This document shows positions 6,984-14,680 of a stretch of DNA of 40,138 nt, one piece after another; within the stretch, counting starts at the first letter, position 1, and each line of letters starts with the position of its first letter. A model generated the notes under the pieces. It ran no database searches, was not told the origin of the DNA, and saw only the letters and a list, made by a program, of their open reading frames with translations. Source of the DNA: an uncultured Desulfotomaculum sp. (GTDB taxonomy: Bacteria; Bacillota; Desulfotomaculia; Desulfotomaculales; Desulfotomaculaceae); assembly GCA_946411205.1 (NCBI GenBank), contig CAMKDG010000016.1, positions 1 through 40,138 on the forward strand, read 5' to 3'. A program made the position numbers and the translations under genes.

Positions 6984-7103
6984 ATGAAAAAGTGGAAGTG
7001 TAAAGGCTGTGGTGCTCTACGGCCAGGAGATACAGCTCCAGAAGTTTGTCCAATCTGTGGGGGATCAAATTTTGTAGAGGTAGAAGAGAAACCCAGTAAA
7101 TAA
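6984..7103 (+). CDS. 39-residue stand-alone rubredoxin-like protein
   Basis: A tiny gene with a GAAAGAGGTG purine-rich binding site ahead of ATG 6984. Its product has cysteines at 6, 9, 22 and 25, exactly the spacing of the extra N-terminal domain in the divergent reverse rubrerythrin, with the same K-W-x-C start. It resembles the short rubredoxin-like module of rubrerythrins, which binds one iron and carries electrons. A role as a diffusible donor to the neighbouring diiron protein is inferred from similarity and position. It is followed 9 nt later by a strong terminator, so it is a complete single-gene unit. Confidence 0.85.
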   Translation: MKKWKCKGCGALRPGDTAPEVCPICGGSNFVEVEEKPSK

Positions 7104-7111
7104 GTAAATCT

Positions 7112-7157
7112 AGTAAAAGCCGTCGGATGTTAGTTTACAATACCGACGGCTTTTACT
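7112..7157 (+). terminator. terminator of the mini-rubredoxin gene
   Basis: The perfect 15-bp stem 7112-7126/7143-7157 has a 16-nt loop, with a TTTTACT arm acting as the U tract. Confidence 0.85.
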
Positions 7158-7338
7158 GGCTTGTGATATATTTTTGGCAGTATTATGGCGGCTGCTCTAT
7201 TTTCGAACAAGGGGCGTTCTGTTTTGGGACTAGTTTAAGTGCCTACTAGGATTACTATCAGTATTTTGAATAGTCTGTTTATGGGAATGATTATTGCATA
7301 ATTGCTAGTTATAAAACCACGAAAGGGGTGGGCCAGCA

Positions 7339-7611
7339 ATGCCCAAGTATGTAATTGAAAGAGAAATTCCCGGTGCCGGTAATCTAACAACTGACCAATT
7401 GCAAGCAATTTCGCAAAAGTCCTGCGGTGTTTTAAACCAATTGGGACCCGAAATTCAATGGGTACAAAGTTATGTTACCGATAATAAGATTTATTGCGTA
7501 TACATTGCCCCGAATGAAGAAATGGTTAGGGAACATGCCACAAAGGGTGGGTTTCCGGCCAATTCTGTGGCTGAAGTTAAAAGAGTAATTGATCCCACAA
7601 CAGCGGAATAA
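7339..7611 (+). CDS. DUF4242 family protein (SCO4226-like)
   Basis: A 90-residue soluble protein that fits the DUF4242 family of small ferredoxin-like alpha/beta proteins; the structurally studied member SCO4226 of Streptomyces binds nickel. Features seen: an N-terminal strand with the YVIEREIPGAG pattern typical of the family, a central WVQSYVTDNKIYCVYIAP strand pair, and a C-terminal AT-x-GGFPAN helix cap. The start ATG 7339 follows GAAAGGGGTGGG. It is monocistronic with its own terminator. Function in this organism is unknown; metal binding is only suggested by the family. Confidence 0.8.
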   Translation: MPKYVIEREIPGAGNLTTDQLQAISQKSCGVLNQLGPEIQWVQSYVTDNKIYCVYIAPNEEMVREHATKGGFPANSVAEVKRVIDPTTAE

Positions 7612-7626
7612 CTTAATTAAAGTAAT

Positions 7627-7676
7627 AAAAACTGTCTCGCCAAAGGGAATTAACACCGGTGGGGCAGTTTTTATTT
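7627..7676 (+). terminator. terminator of the DUF4242 gene
   Basis: The 15-bp stem 7627-7641/7658-7672, with several G-U pairs, starts with an A run and ends in TTTTTATTTT. Confidence 0.8.
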
Positions 7677-7756
7677 TGCTGGACAACAGTCCGTTTTAGA
7701 TTTTAGATATGGTAAAATAGATAGAAGTCTTAAAAGACCAACCCCAAGGAGGTCAA

Positions 7757-8371
7757 ATGGATACAAAGAGATTTCATTTACTGTTAGTCACTAGTTACTT
7801 AGCTGTATTTCTTTGGTCAATGATAAATCCCCACGATTATTTTACCTGGTTCCTAGAAGTACTGCCGGCTGTTATCGGGTTAATCATTTTATTTATTATT
7901 TACCCTAGGTTTAGGTTCACCAATTTGGTTTATGTCCTGATTTTCTTTCATGCCATCATTTTAACCATCGGTGGTCATTATACGTACGCGGAAGTACCCC
8001 TTTTTAACTGGTTACAAGAGATCTTTAATTTAGATAGGAACTATTATGACCGGCTTGGCCACTTTGCTCAGGGTTTTGTGCCGGCCATGGTTGCCAGGGA
8101 GATATTGGTCAGAAAAAACATCATCAAAAACAACCGCTGGTTATTTTTTATGACTGTCTGTATTTGCCTAGCCATTAGTGCACTGTATGAACTCATTGAA
8201 TTTGCCGTGGCGCTGTTAACCGGAGCAAGTGCCGAAGCATTCCTGGGGACCCAGGGGGATGTCTGGGATACCCAGTGGGATATGTTATTTGCTTTACTGG
8301 GAGCGATTTCTTCGCTGCTGTTATTACAGCGGCAGCAGGATAAAGCGTTAAAGCCTACGCTTCTGGAATAG
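7757..8371 (+). CDS. YjdF/DUF2238-type inner membrane protein
   Basis: A 204-residue protein with about six membrane segments (roughly 8-22, 32-50, 55-72, 105-120, 128-150, 172-190). Conserved family marks are a YDRLGHFAQGF stretch after the third segment, a YELIEF near 145 and a GTQGDVWDTQWDM near 165-178, which match DUF2238 (YjdF of E. coli). The family function is unknown. AAGGAGG lies 5 nt before ATG 7757. It stands alone between two terminators. Confidence 0.85.
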   Translation: MDTKRFHLLLVTSYLAVFLWSMINPHDYFTWFLEVLPAVIGLIILFIIYPRFRFTNLVYVLIFFHAIILTIGGHYTYAEVPLFNWLQEIFNLDRNYYDRLGHFAQGFVPAMVAREILVRKNIIKNNRWLFFMTVCICLAISALYELIEFAVALLTGASAEAFLGTQGDVWDTQWDMLFALLGAISSLLLLQRQQDKALKPTLLE

Positions 8372-8405
8372 CCGGTTTACCTCTAAATCGACAAGTTTTT
8401 CAACG

Positions 8406-8440
8406 AAAGCCTCGACCTCCGGGTAGAGGCTTTGTTAATT
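8406..8440 (+). terminator. terminator of the YjdF-type gene
   Basis: AAAGCCTC at 8406-8413 pairs with GAGGCTTT at 8426-8433, with further pairing in the loop and a T-rich run after. Confidence 0.75.
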
Positions 8441-8552
8441 TGGGAAGTTACAGGTAAACTTTAAGAAAGTCTTAAGTATTATGTTGGCTGGTTATTAAGA
8501 ATTAGACTTTATAATGTGGTTAGTCTAGTATTGAAACGAGGGGTTGTGAAAA

Positions 8553-9245
8553 ATGGATAACTATTTTGTATTAGTAGTAGATGACGAAAAAGAGATCCGA
8601 GATGCTATTGAGATCTATCTAAAAAATGAGGGGATTACGGTTATTAAAGCTAAAGACGGTATTGAGGCGATCGAAAAATTGCATGAGCATACCGTTCATC
8701 TCATTATTTTAGATATCATGATGCCTCGACTGGATGGGATAGCCACGACCTTTAAAATTCGTGAGGAACAAAACATCCCGATTATTATCCTAAGTGCTAA
8801 AAGTGAGGATATGGATAAAATTCTTGGCTTGCAGGTGGGGGCGGATGATTATGTGACCAAGCCCTTTAACCCACTGGAGCTGATCGCCCGGGTTAAATCT
8901 CAGCTAAGAAGATATGTTACGCTGGGTACTTATGAAGGAAGTAATAAGGTAATTAACCTGAAAGGTCTTACCCTAGACCAAGCTGCTAAAGAAGTTACCG
9001 TCCATGGTGAAGTGGTGAAATTAACCCCCACTGAATACAAAATTGTTGAATTATTGATGACCAACGCCGGTCGGGTGTTTTCAATTGATGAAATTTATGA
9101 GCGAGCTTGGAAAGAGCCTGGTTATAACCCGGAAAATACGGTGGCGGTACATATTCGTAAAATTCGCGAGAAGATTGAGATCGATCCAAAAAATCCAAGA
9201 TATTTAAAGGTGGTGTGGGGTATTGGTTATAAAATGGAAAAATAA
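8553..9245 (+). CDS. OmpR-family response regulator
   Basis: 230 residues with a receiver domain (about 4-118) and a winged-helix DNA-binding domain (about 133-228). Receiver residues are Asp10-Asp11, phospho-acceptor Asp54 (in ILDIMMP), the Ser/Thr position near Ser81 and Lys103 in TKPF. The effector part carries the usual LTPTEYKIVELL and the VHIRKIREKIE recognition region. It overlaps the histidine kinase gene by 23 nt, so translation is coupled and the kinase is its partner. The upstream region has repeated TTAAG motifs (8461, 8472, 8494) ahead of TATAAT at 8510-8515, which could be an autoregulatory site; this is inference. Confidence 0.93.
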   Translation: MDNYFVLVVDDEKEIRDAIEIYLKNEGITVIKAKDGIEAIEKLHEHTVHLIILDIMMPRLDGIATTFKIREEQNIPIIILSAKSEDMDKILGLQVGADDYVTKPFNPLELIARVKSQLRRYVTLGTYEGSNKVINLKGLTLDQAAKEVTVHGEVVKLTPTEYKIVELLMTNAGRVFSIDEIYERAWKEPGYNPENTVAVHIRKIREKIEIDPKNPRYLKVVWGIGYKMEK

Positions 9246-11448
9246 AGCCTCATTGGTGGCGTGGTTATTATTATTTACCTTTGGGTTAAGCGGTAGTTTA
9301 TCTGCCCTCTCTCAGGGAAGTGAATATTTGAAGCGGGATTATTTCCAAACTGAACAATTTTCCTACCAGTTAAAGGAATTTACCAATTTCCTAAGTATGT
9401 TTGAACTAAACTATCTGCCCCCGGAAGAAGTGAAAAAGGGGATTACCGTTACCGCAGAAGAAATTAATGAACATCGTCACCGTTATGGAGATTTGGCGAT
9501 GCAAATCAACGATATTAAGGGTCAGTATGAAGAGAATATTCGGCAGGCAATACAAACCCAAAACCAAGTGCTAGTGGATTTTTATACAGCTGAAAGAGAT
9601 AAAAAAATAGAGGACATCACCAATAATTTTAAAAGTGACGAATACGTCCAGGTAAAGGTAATCAAAGAAAAAGAACAGAAAATTGACACCTATTACCGTG
9701 ACCTGGAAAATTACCGTAGCCAATACGCCAATTTAAAAACAGGATTTGTCTACTATTTAAAAGATACCAGCACCGGGGACACCTATACGAATATAGCTGC
9801 AGCCAACGAAGCTGAGGCAAACAGACTCATCAATAGTAACAATATGTTGTTTATTCGTAGTTTCCCAACGGCAAAGGATGGCTATTTCTCCCGTGAGAGG
9901 ACTTATTATAACCTGGAAAATTCGGATATCGTAGAGACCATTCTGGGGAAAAACGCGAAAGTATTTGAAGGTAAAATTGCGGTGCCTAAAGCAACATCCG
10001 CTACGAGCTTGGTTTTGAGTAATTATCAGGACTATCAAGAGAAACAAAGACTTTTTATCATCTATACGCTGTGTGCCCTGGGGGCGTTGCTGCTGAGCAT
10101 TTATATCTATAAAAAGACGGACCTTGTAGAAATAAACATCTTAGAGAAGTGGCAAAGCTACTATAATCGTATTCCCATTGATGCAAGTGTCGTAACCTTT
10201 GCCTTTTTTAGTCTTATTACCCTAATCCTGTTATCCAGCAATGATAACCTGCACTTGTATAAATATCCCTATGTCTTACTTAAAGAAATCATTTTTGAGG
10301 TATTTTTTACTGCTTTTTTCGTGGTAGTCACCTTTTTACAGGGGAGACTGCTGTTCGCGAGGGTCAAGGATTGGCCTAGCCTTCAGGCAGAATGGCCCAA
10401 AAGTATCCTAGCTAGAGTCAATGGAGGGATAAGGGCAGCCTTTCTGAATCGAAGAATGGGTACGCAAGTATTGCTTCTTCTGCTGGTGGTATTTGGCTTT
10501 GGTGTTGGGGCGGCTATCGTAGGGATAGAACCGGAGTTTATTCTGCTTTACGCACCGGCCTTCTTGGTCATAGGCATACCAATTCTCCTGGTAATTACTA
10601 AACGTTTAGGGTATTTTAACCAAATTGTTCACAACACCGGTGAATTAGCCCTGGGCAATCTGGAACCGGATCTACCGGTAGTGGGGAAATCAACCTTAGC
10701 GACTCTGGCCGGCAATATAAATACCCTAAAGTATGGTGTTAAAACCTCTCGCAAGGAGCAGGCCAAAAGTGAACGTTTAAAAACAGAACTTATTACCAAT
10801 GTAAGTCACGATCTGCGAACCCCCTTAACCTCGATTATTACCTATACAGAATTGTTGAAGAAAGAGGACTTGTCCGAGGAAGACCGGCAATCCTATGTGC
10901 AAATCATCGATCGGAAATCAAAACGCTTAAAGGTACTTATTGATGACCTATTTGAAGCTTCTAAAATGGCCAGTGGCAATATTGAGTTGGCCAAAGAAAG
11001 GGTGGACCTGGTTCAGCTTTTGCAGCAAACACTGGCAGAACACAACGAGGCTATCACTGAATCTACTCTGCAATTTCGGGTAAGCAACCCAGACAAGCCC
11101 GTTTATGCTATTGTCGATGGACAAAAGTTATGGCGCGTGTTTGATAATCTCATTGGTAATATCCTGAAATACTCGCTAGAGGGTACCAGGGTATATATCT
11201 CTCTGAAATCTTTACCTGGCCAAGCAGTTATTGTATTTAAAAATGTAACGAAATATGAATTGGGTGAAGATATCGGGGAACTGTTCGAACGCTTTAAACG
11301 GGGCGATACCTCCCGTCATACAGAAGGCTCGGGGCTTGGGCTGGCTATTGCTAAATCCATTGTTGATCTTCACGACGGGGATTTAGATATTGAAGTAGAC
11401 GGTGATTTGTTTAAAATAACGATAACACTTCCCGCCGCGAAGAGCTAA
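9223..11448 (+). CDS. large multi-pass sensor histidine kinase
   Basis: 741 residues. TM1 at about 9-28 is followed by a roughly 245-residue outside domain that is strongly helical and charged (30-275). A cluster of five more membrane segments follows (about 277-296, 322-338, 350-374, 414-434, 438-459), then a linker and the kinase core. The HisKA domain has phospho-acceptor His529 in the NVSHDLRTPL box. The ATPase domain shows the N box (DNLIGNILKYS), a short D/F region and the EGSGLGLAI G2 box near residue 700. Start: TTG 9223 inside the regulator gene, needed to keep TM1 whole. The size of the outside domain plus the second membrane bundle is unusual for an OmpR-class kinase. The signal is unknown. 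Confidence 0.9.
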   Translation: MVIKWKNKASLVAWLLLFTFGLSGSLSALSQGSEYLKRDYFQTEQFSYQLKEFTNFLSMFELNYLPPEEVKKGITVTAEEINEHRHRYGDLAMQINDIKGQYEENIRQAIQTQNQVLVDFYTAERDKKIEDITNNFKSDEYVQVKVIKEKEQKIDTYYRDLENYRSQYANLKTGFVYYLKDTSTGDTYTNIAAANEAEANRLINSNNMLFIRSFPTAKDGYFSRERTYYNLENSDIVETILGKNAKVFEGKIAVPKATSATSLVLSNYQDYQEKQRLFIIYTLCALGALLLSIYIYKKTDLVEINILEKWQSYYNRIPIDASVVTFAFFSLITLILLSSNDNLHLYKYPYVLLKEIIFEVFFTAFFVVVTFLQGRLLFARVKDWPSLQAEWPKSILARVNGGIRAAFLNRRMGTQVLLLLLVVFGFGVGAAIVGIEPEFILLYAPAFLVIGIPILLVITKRLGYFNQIVHNTGELALGNLEPDLPVVGKSTLATLAGNINTLKYGVKTSRKEQAKSERLKTELITNVSHDLRTPLTSIITYTELLKKEDLSEEDRQSYVQIIDRKSKRLKVLIDDLFEASKMASGNIELAKERVDLVQLLQQTLAEHNEAITESTLQFRVSNPDKPVYAIVDGQKLWRVFDNLIGNILKYSLEGTRVYISLKSLPGQAVIVFKNVTKYELGEDIGELFERFKRGDTSRHTEGSGLGLAIAKSIVDLHDGDLDIEVDGDLFKITITLPAAKS

Positions 11449-11494
11449 AGCTTTATTTGCAAAGATAAACAAGCCAAGTAAGTTTTCTAATGAA

Positions 11495-11734
11495 TTAAAA
11501 TCTAAAAGTATCTTTTTTAAGACTGGAATGGTTCATTAGCCAGTAAATGAACATACCACCAACTGGCAAAATAAGGGATATTGAAAACCAAAGGAAGGGT
11601 GAAATACCCAAAGCGGGCTGCGAAAGTGTTTTGGCATCTTGAAATACAATTAGCGATAATGCAAAATGGGCTGCAAAAGCTACGAGTAACCAAGTCCAGT
11701 AGATAACAATTAAAAAACTGGCAGAATCCATCAT
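11495..11734 (-). CDS. 79-residue two-pass membrane protein
   Basis: Two hydrophobic segments (about 6-31 and 45-66) are separated by a short polar loop, and the end is basic. The second segment with a L-P-V-G-G pattern resembles the short N-terminal membrane module seen in PLDc_N-type proteins, but the match is weak. The gene begins with two ATG codons in a row after a GGGGGG purine run; 11731 fits the spacing better than 11734. It is convergent with the kinase gene, 46 nt from its end. Confidence 0.6.
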   Translation of the reverse strand: MMDSASFLIVIYWTWLLVAFAAHFALSLIVFQDAKTLSQPALGISPFLWFSISLILPVGGMFIYWLMNHSSLKKDTFRF

Positions 11735-11812
11735 AAACCCCCCATGTTAAAACGTATAAAACTATAGATACTCTAAGAAAGCCCCAAATACCTTTTAATT
11801 TGCCACGGAAAT

Positions 11813-11856
11813 AAGACCCCTGCAGAGCTTAACCTATGCTTTGCAGGGGTCTTTTC
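11813..11856. terminator. strong hairpin in the gap between two small membrane protein genes
   Basis: The 16-bp stem 11813-11828/11838-11853, with one G-U pair, is followed by TTTT on the plus side. It lies beyond the end of the minus gene at 11938 and upstream of the one at 11734, so it most likely ends the 11938-12225 transcript, though its T tail is better on the plus strand. Confidence 0.65.
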
Positions 11857-11937
11857 ATCCAAAGGATTTTTTAAGTTCATCAGCACTATCAGACATATCC
11901 TACGCGGTCGGCAAGGTTTTGAGCTGGTTTTCTAGAT

Positions 11938-12225
11938 CTAAGAAGTTTTCTTAAACCAATTAAGCGGATTTAAAAGTTTCTTATACTTTTTGATGACATC
12001 CTTACCGAGAATAAAACCACCTACCCAAAAAGATACCTCTCCGAGGAAGACGAGGGCAGATGTAACCAAGGCCTTTACCCCGAAACTGAAAGGCATGGCT
12101 GGTACTAGGAGTATCCCCCCGTATAGAATAAATGAAAGAATAACCAGTCCAAGCCCCACTTTTTTTGTGGCAAAGGATGATTTATTACAAGGATTGGGTG
12201 ATTCAATTTCATTAGTTTGTTTCAA
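11938..12225 (-). CDS. 95-residue membrane protein, resembles the 'transporter suffix' family
   Basis: A polar N-terminus of about 20 residues is followed by two hydrophobic segments (about 24-45 and 50-74) and a basic tail with KKYKK and a LNPLNWFKK end. This arrangement (a KKVGLGL start, two helices with a PFSFGVKAL loop, then the FILGK-x-x-x-KKYKK tail) is, as far as I recall, that of proteins annotated as transporter suffix domain proteins, found alone or at the end of transporters. No transporter is adjacent here. No function can be given. Confidence 0.65.
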   Translation of the reverse strand: MKQTNEIESPNPCNKSSFATKKVGLGLVILSFILYGGILLVPAMPFSFGVKALVTSALVFLGEVSFWVGGFILGKDVIKKYKKLLNPLNWFKKTS

Positions 12226-12337
12226 TGGCAGCTACCTCACAATTCAAGATTGTTAGTTTGCTATATTCAATAGAATGGTATAATGTCCTGTAGGGTATTC
12301 TTTAATTCCATCAACAACTGTCAAAGGAACTGCACCT

Positions 12338-12817
12338 TTGGCAGCAGACTTTGGGAGTGACGTAATTAAAATGAATAAAAAGCTGGCAATGGAAAGCATG
12401 TATATTTCCGAAAAAGAAATTCAAATCTTATATGCGGATACCGATATGATGGGTGTCATTTATCATGCGAACTATCTCAAATGGTTTGAGTTAGGAAGGA
12501 CCCAATTGATTATTGATATCGGCTATAATTATTTGGATATGGAAAGGCTAGGTTATTATGCACCGGTTTATAAAGTTGAAATAACCTATAAGAGAGCCAT
12601 TCGTTATGGGGAAAAGGCTGTGGTCAGAACCTGGGTTGATGAAAATAATGGTCTACGGACAGTCTACGGTTATCATATTTTAAATGGAGAGGGAGAGGTA
12701 TGTGTGGAGGGCACCTCCACACATATTGTTGTTAGAAAAGAGGATTTTAAACCAGTCCAATTTAAAAAGGTTTTCCCGGAGTGGTTTCAAAAATATGAAG
12801 AAATCAAGAAAAAATAA
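12338..12817 (+). CDS. YbgC-type acyl-CoA thioesterase
   Basis: A 159-residue hot-dog-fold protein. The catalytic Asp lies in the ILYADTDMMGVIYHANYL signature (Y-x-D-T-D-x-x-G-x-x-Y-H-x-x-Y) at about 30-47, which defines the YbgC/4-hydroxybenzoyl-CoA thioesterase family acting on acyl-CoA. The ORF starts at TTG 12338, with AAGGA at 12324-12328 and 9-nt spacing. An ATG at 12371 lacks a site at the right distance but cannot be excluded, and would shorten the protein by 11 residues. The end is 10 nt from the convergent DegV gene, with no terminator between them. Confidence 0.85.
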   Translation: MAADFGSDVIKMNKKLAMESMYISEKEIQILYADTDMMGVIYHANYLKWFELGRTQLIIDIGYNYLDMERLGYYAPVYKVEITYKRAIRYGEKAVVRTWVDENNGLRTVYGYHILNGEGEVCVEGTSTHIVVRKEDFKPVQFKKVFPEWFQKYEEIKKK

Positions 12818-12827
12818 TTATTTAAAT

Positions 12828-13694
12828 TTAAATTTCATTGGGGAGAAAAACAGCCAGTGCGCCTGGCCCACCATAGGCTCCCACCACAGGTCCGATAATT
12901 CCCAACTGAATAGCCCGTACTTTCACTTCCTTCAATAATTCCGCTTTTAATAGCAGTGCGTCTTCAAGGCAATTCCCATGTGAGATGGCAATAGTCTGTT
13001 CCTTTGGGTTGATAATATTCTTTTTAACTGACTGAACTAAATGCTGGATGGCTCTTTTTCTTCCCCGGACCTTGTCCAGGATGCCTACTTTACCCTCTTG
13101 GTCCAAACAAAGCATGGTGTTTATTTTTAACAGTGAACCAAGTGCATATTGCAAAGTATTAATTCGCCCACCTTTTCTGAGATAGTCTAAATCATTAACA
13201 GTCATAAAGGTTTTAAAGGCTTTAATGCTTTTCTTCAGACTAGTCTTTATATCTTGAATCGATTTCCCTTGCTGTTGCATTTCCAGAGCTTTTAACACCA
13301 ACAGCCCTTCACCCATAGAGCCTGTTAAAGAATTGAGAAGGGTAATCTTAGCAGTGGGATATTGATCCAGGATCATTTTTTTGGCTAAATTGGCACTATT
13401 ATAGGTACCGCTTAACCCCGAGGAAACACCAATATAGAGAATTTCTATGCCTTTTTGGACAAAGCCTAGGAATAAATTATAAAATTCCTGCGGTATGGCC
13501 TGAGATGTTTTTACTACATGTCCTTCTTTCATCGCTTGATAGAAATCAGTGTGGCCAAGGGATTGGCCAAAATCATCGGGATATTCTTTACCCGTCAGTT
13601 GAAAAGTAAGAGTCGCATAGCCAATATTCCTATTGATAATGGTACTTTGTGGAAGATCGCAGCAAGAATCTGTTAAGATCACAAAGTTGTCCAA
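12828..13694 (-). CDS. DegV family fatty-acid-binding protein
   Basis: 288 residues spanning both DegV domains. The N-terminal part has the ILTDSCCDLP motif and a TSQAIPQEF element, then SSGLSGTYNSA and a LLNSLTGSMGEG stretch; the C-terminal part has the DYLRKGGRI motif and the IGPVVGAYGGPGALAV end, all typical of DegV. These proteins bind a fatty acid and in Firmicutes can act as the FakB subunit, presenting the fatty acid to the kinase FakA. No fakA is next to it. It starts at TTG 13694 after a GAGGGGG purine run. Confidence 0.9.
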   Translation of the reverse strand: MDNFVILTDSCCDLPQSTIINRNIGYATLTFQLTGKEYPDDFGQSLGHTDFYQAMKEGHVVKTSQAIPQEFYNLFLGFVQKGIEILYIGVSSGLSGTYNSANLAKKMILDQYPTAKITLLNSLTGSMGEGLLVLKALEMQQQGKSIQDIKTSLKKSIKAFKTFMTVNDLDYLRKGGRINTLQYALGSLLKINTMLCLDQEGKVGILDKVRGRKRAIQHLVQSVKKNIINPKEQTIAISHGNCLEDALLLKAELLKEVKVRAIQLGIIGPVVGAYGGPGALAVFLPNEI

Positions 13695-13861
13695 AACAAT
13701 CCCCCTCGTAATAAAGTTGAATCCCTAGCGATTAAAACACTTTTTCTAGTAAAAAAGACAAATATCTACTGTTAGCAACATAATAATCGTTTTTTCGAGC
13801 TAGTGCTATTGTATCATTTAGACTGATCAAGGTAAATTGCCAATGAATGTGAATATTCTAA

Positions 13862-14569
13862 ATGCCTGGTGGGGGAACGATTACCCTAGATCAAATGTTT
13901 GAACAAGGTTTTGATGCAATCTTTATCGGTACAGGCACTGCCTTGGCCAAGGATCTGCAGGGCATTGTTCAGGCAACCTACTTTCTACGTATTGCAACAC
14001 TATATAATGAAGGAAAAATTGATCGTAAGGAAGTGCCTGTTAACCGAGGGGATGAGGTACTGCTGGTTGGTGCCGGCAATGTGGCCATGGATGCAGCCCG
14101 GACAGCTTTACGCCTGGGAGCCAGCAAGGTAACCGTTGTCTATCGCCGGTTAGAAAGTGAAATTACAGCCTTACGAGCGGAGTATGAAGGTGCTGTTGCG
14201 GAAGGGGTAACATTTTGCTGGCAGACATCACCTACCCGCTTTGTCGGTAAAAATGGTGTAATTACCGGCCTCGAGGTGACAACCACCGAAGGCAAAACCA
14301 TCTTAGCTGCCAATAAAATTCTCCTGGCTAAAGGTTTTCGTCCGGCAGCTCGGATTGTTTCAACCACCACAGGCATTGAAGTAAATCCTGCTGGTTATGT
14401 CCTTACCAAAGATCGTCCTTACGGCATGACCACTCGTAAGGGGGTTTTTGCCGGAGGGGATGTGGTCCATCAGCCTGCTACGGTGGTCTTGGCCATGAAG
14501 GAAGCAAAACTGGTAGCCAAAGGCATTGAAGCCTATGTGGAAGCCAAGAAGCTGTTGGATGAATGCTAA
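13862..14569 (+). pseudogene. 5'-truncated GltD/NfnB-like NAD(P)H flavoprotein remnant
   Basis: The frame codes for the C-terminal half of a glutamate-synthase-small-chain-type oxidoreductase: the FDAIFIGTG block at 17-25, the NAD(P)-binding VGAGNVAMDAAR at about 69-80 and the final FAGGDVVHQPATVV FAD contact near 198. About 220 N-terminal residues of the family, with the Fe-S binding part and the first FAD motif, are missing. A stop codon sits directly before the ATG and there is no ribosome binding site. The usual IPGE-containing loop after GTG also looks deleted. No sequence of the missing half appears in the 160 bases upstream. Decay after deletion is the likely explanation. Confidence 0.75.
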
Positions 14570-14584
14570 ATAAAATAGAAAAGA

Positions 14585-14625
14585 GAGCGCTGCAAAAACT
14601 ACTTTTTTGCGGCGCCCCCTTTTTT
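14585..14625. terminator. shared hairpin between the flavoprotein remnant and hcp
   Basis: AGCGCTGCAAAAA near 14585-14598 pairs, with G-U pairs, with TTTTTTGCGGCGCC at 14602-14616, followed by a T run. On the minus strand T-rich sequence follows as well, so it can end hcp too. Confidence 0.7.
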
Positions 14626-14680
14626 AGGCTGTCAGCCATCGTTGATTAGTTTCAATAATCCCCCTTCTATACTCTATAGG

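Noticed and set aside
7432-7686. Minus-strand frame across the DUF4242 gene and its terminator
   Set aside because: It runs over the terminator hairpin and opposite a gene with good family match; no start signal.
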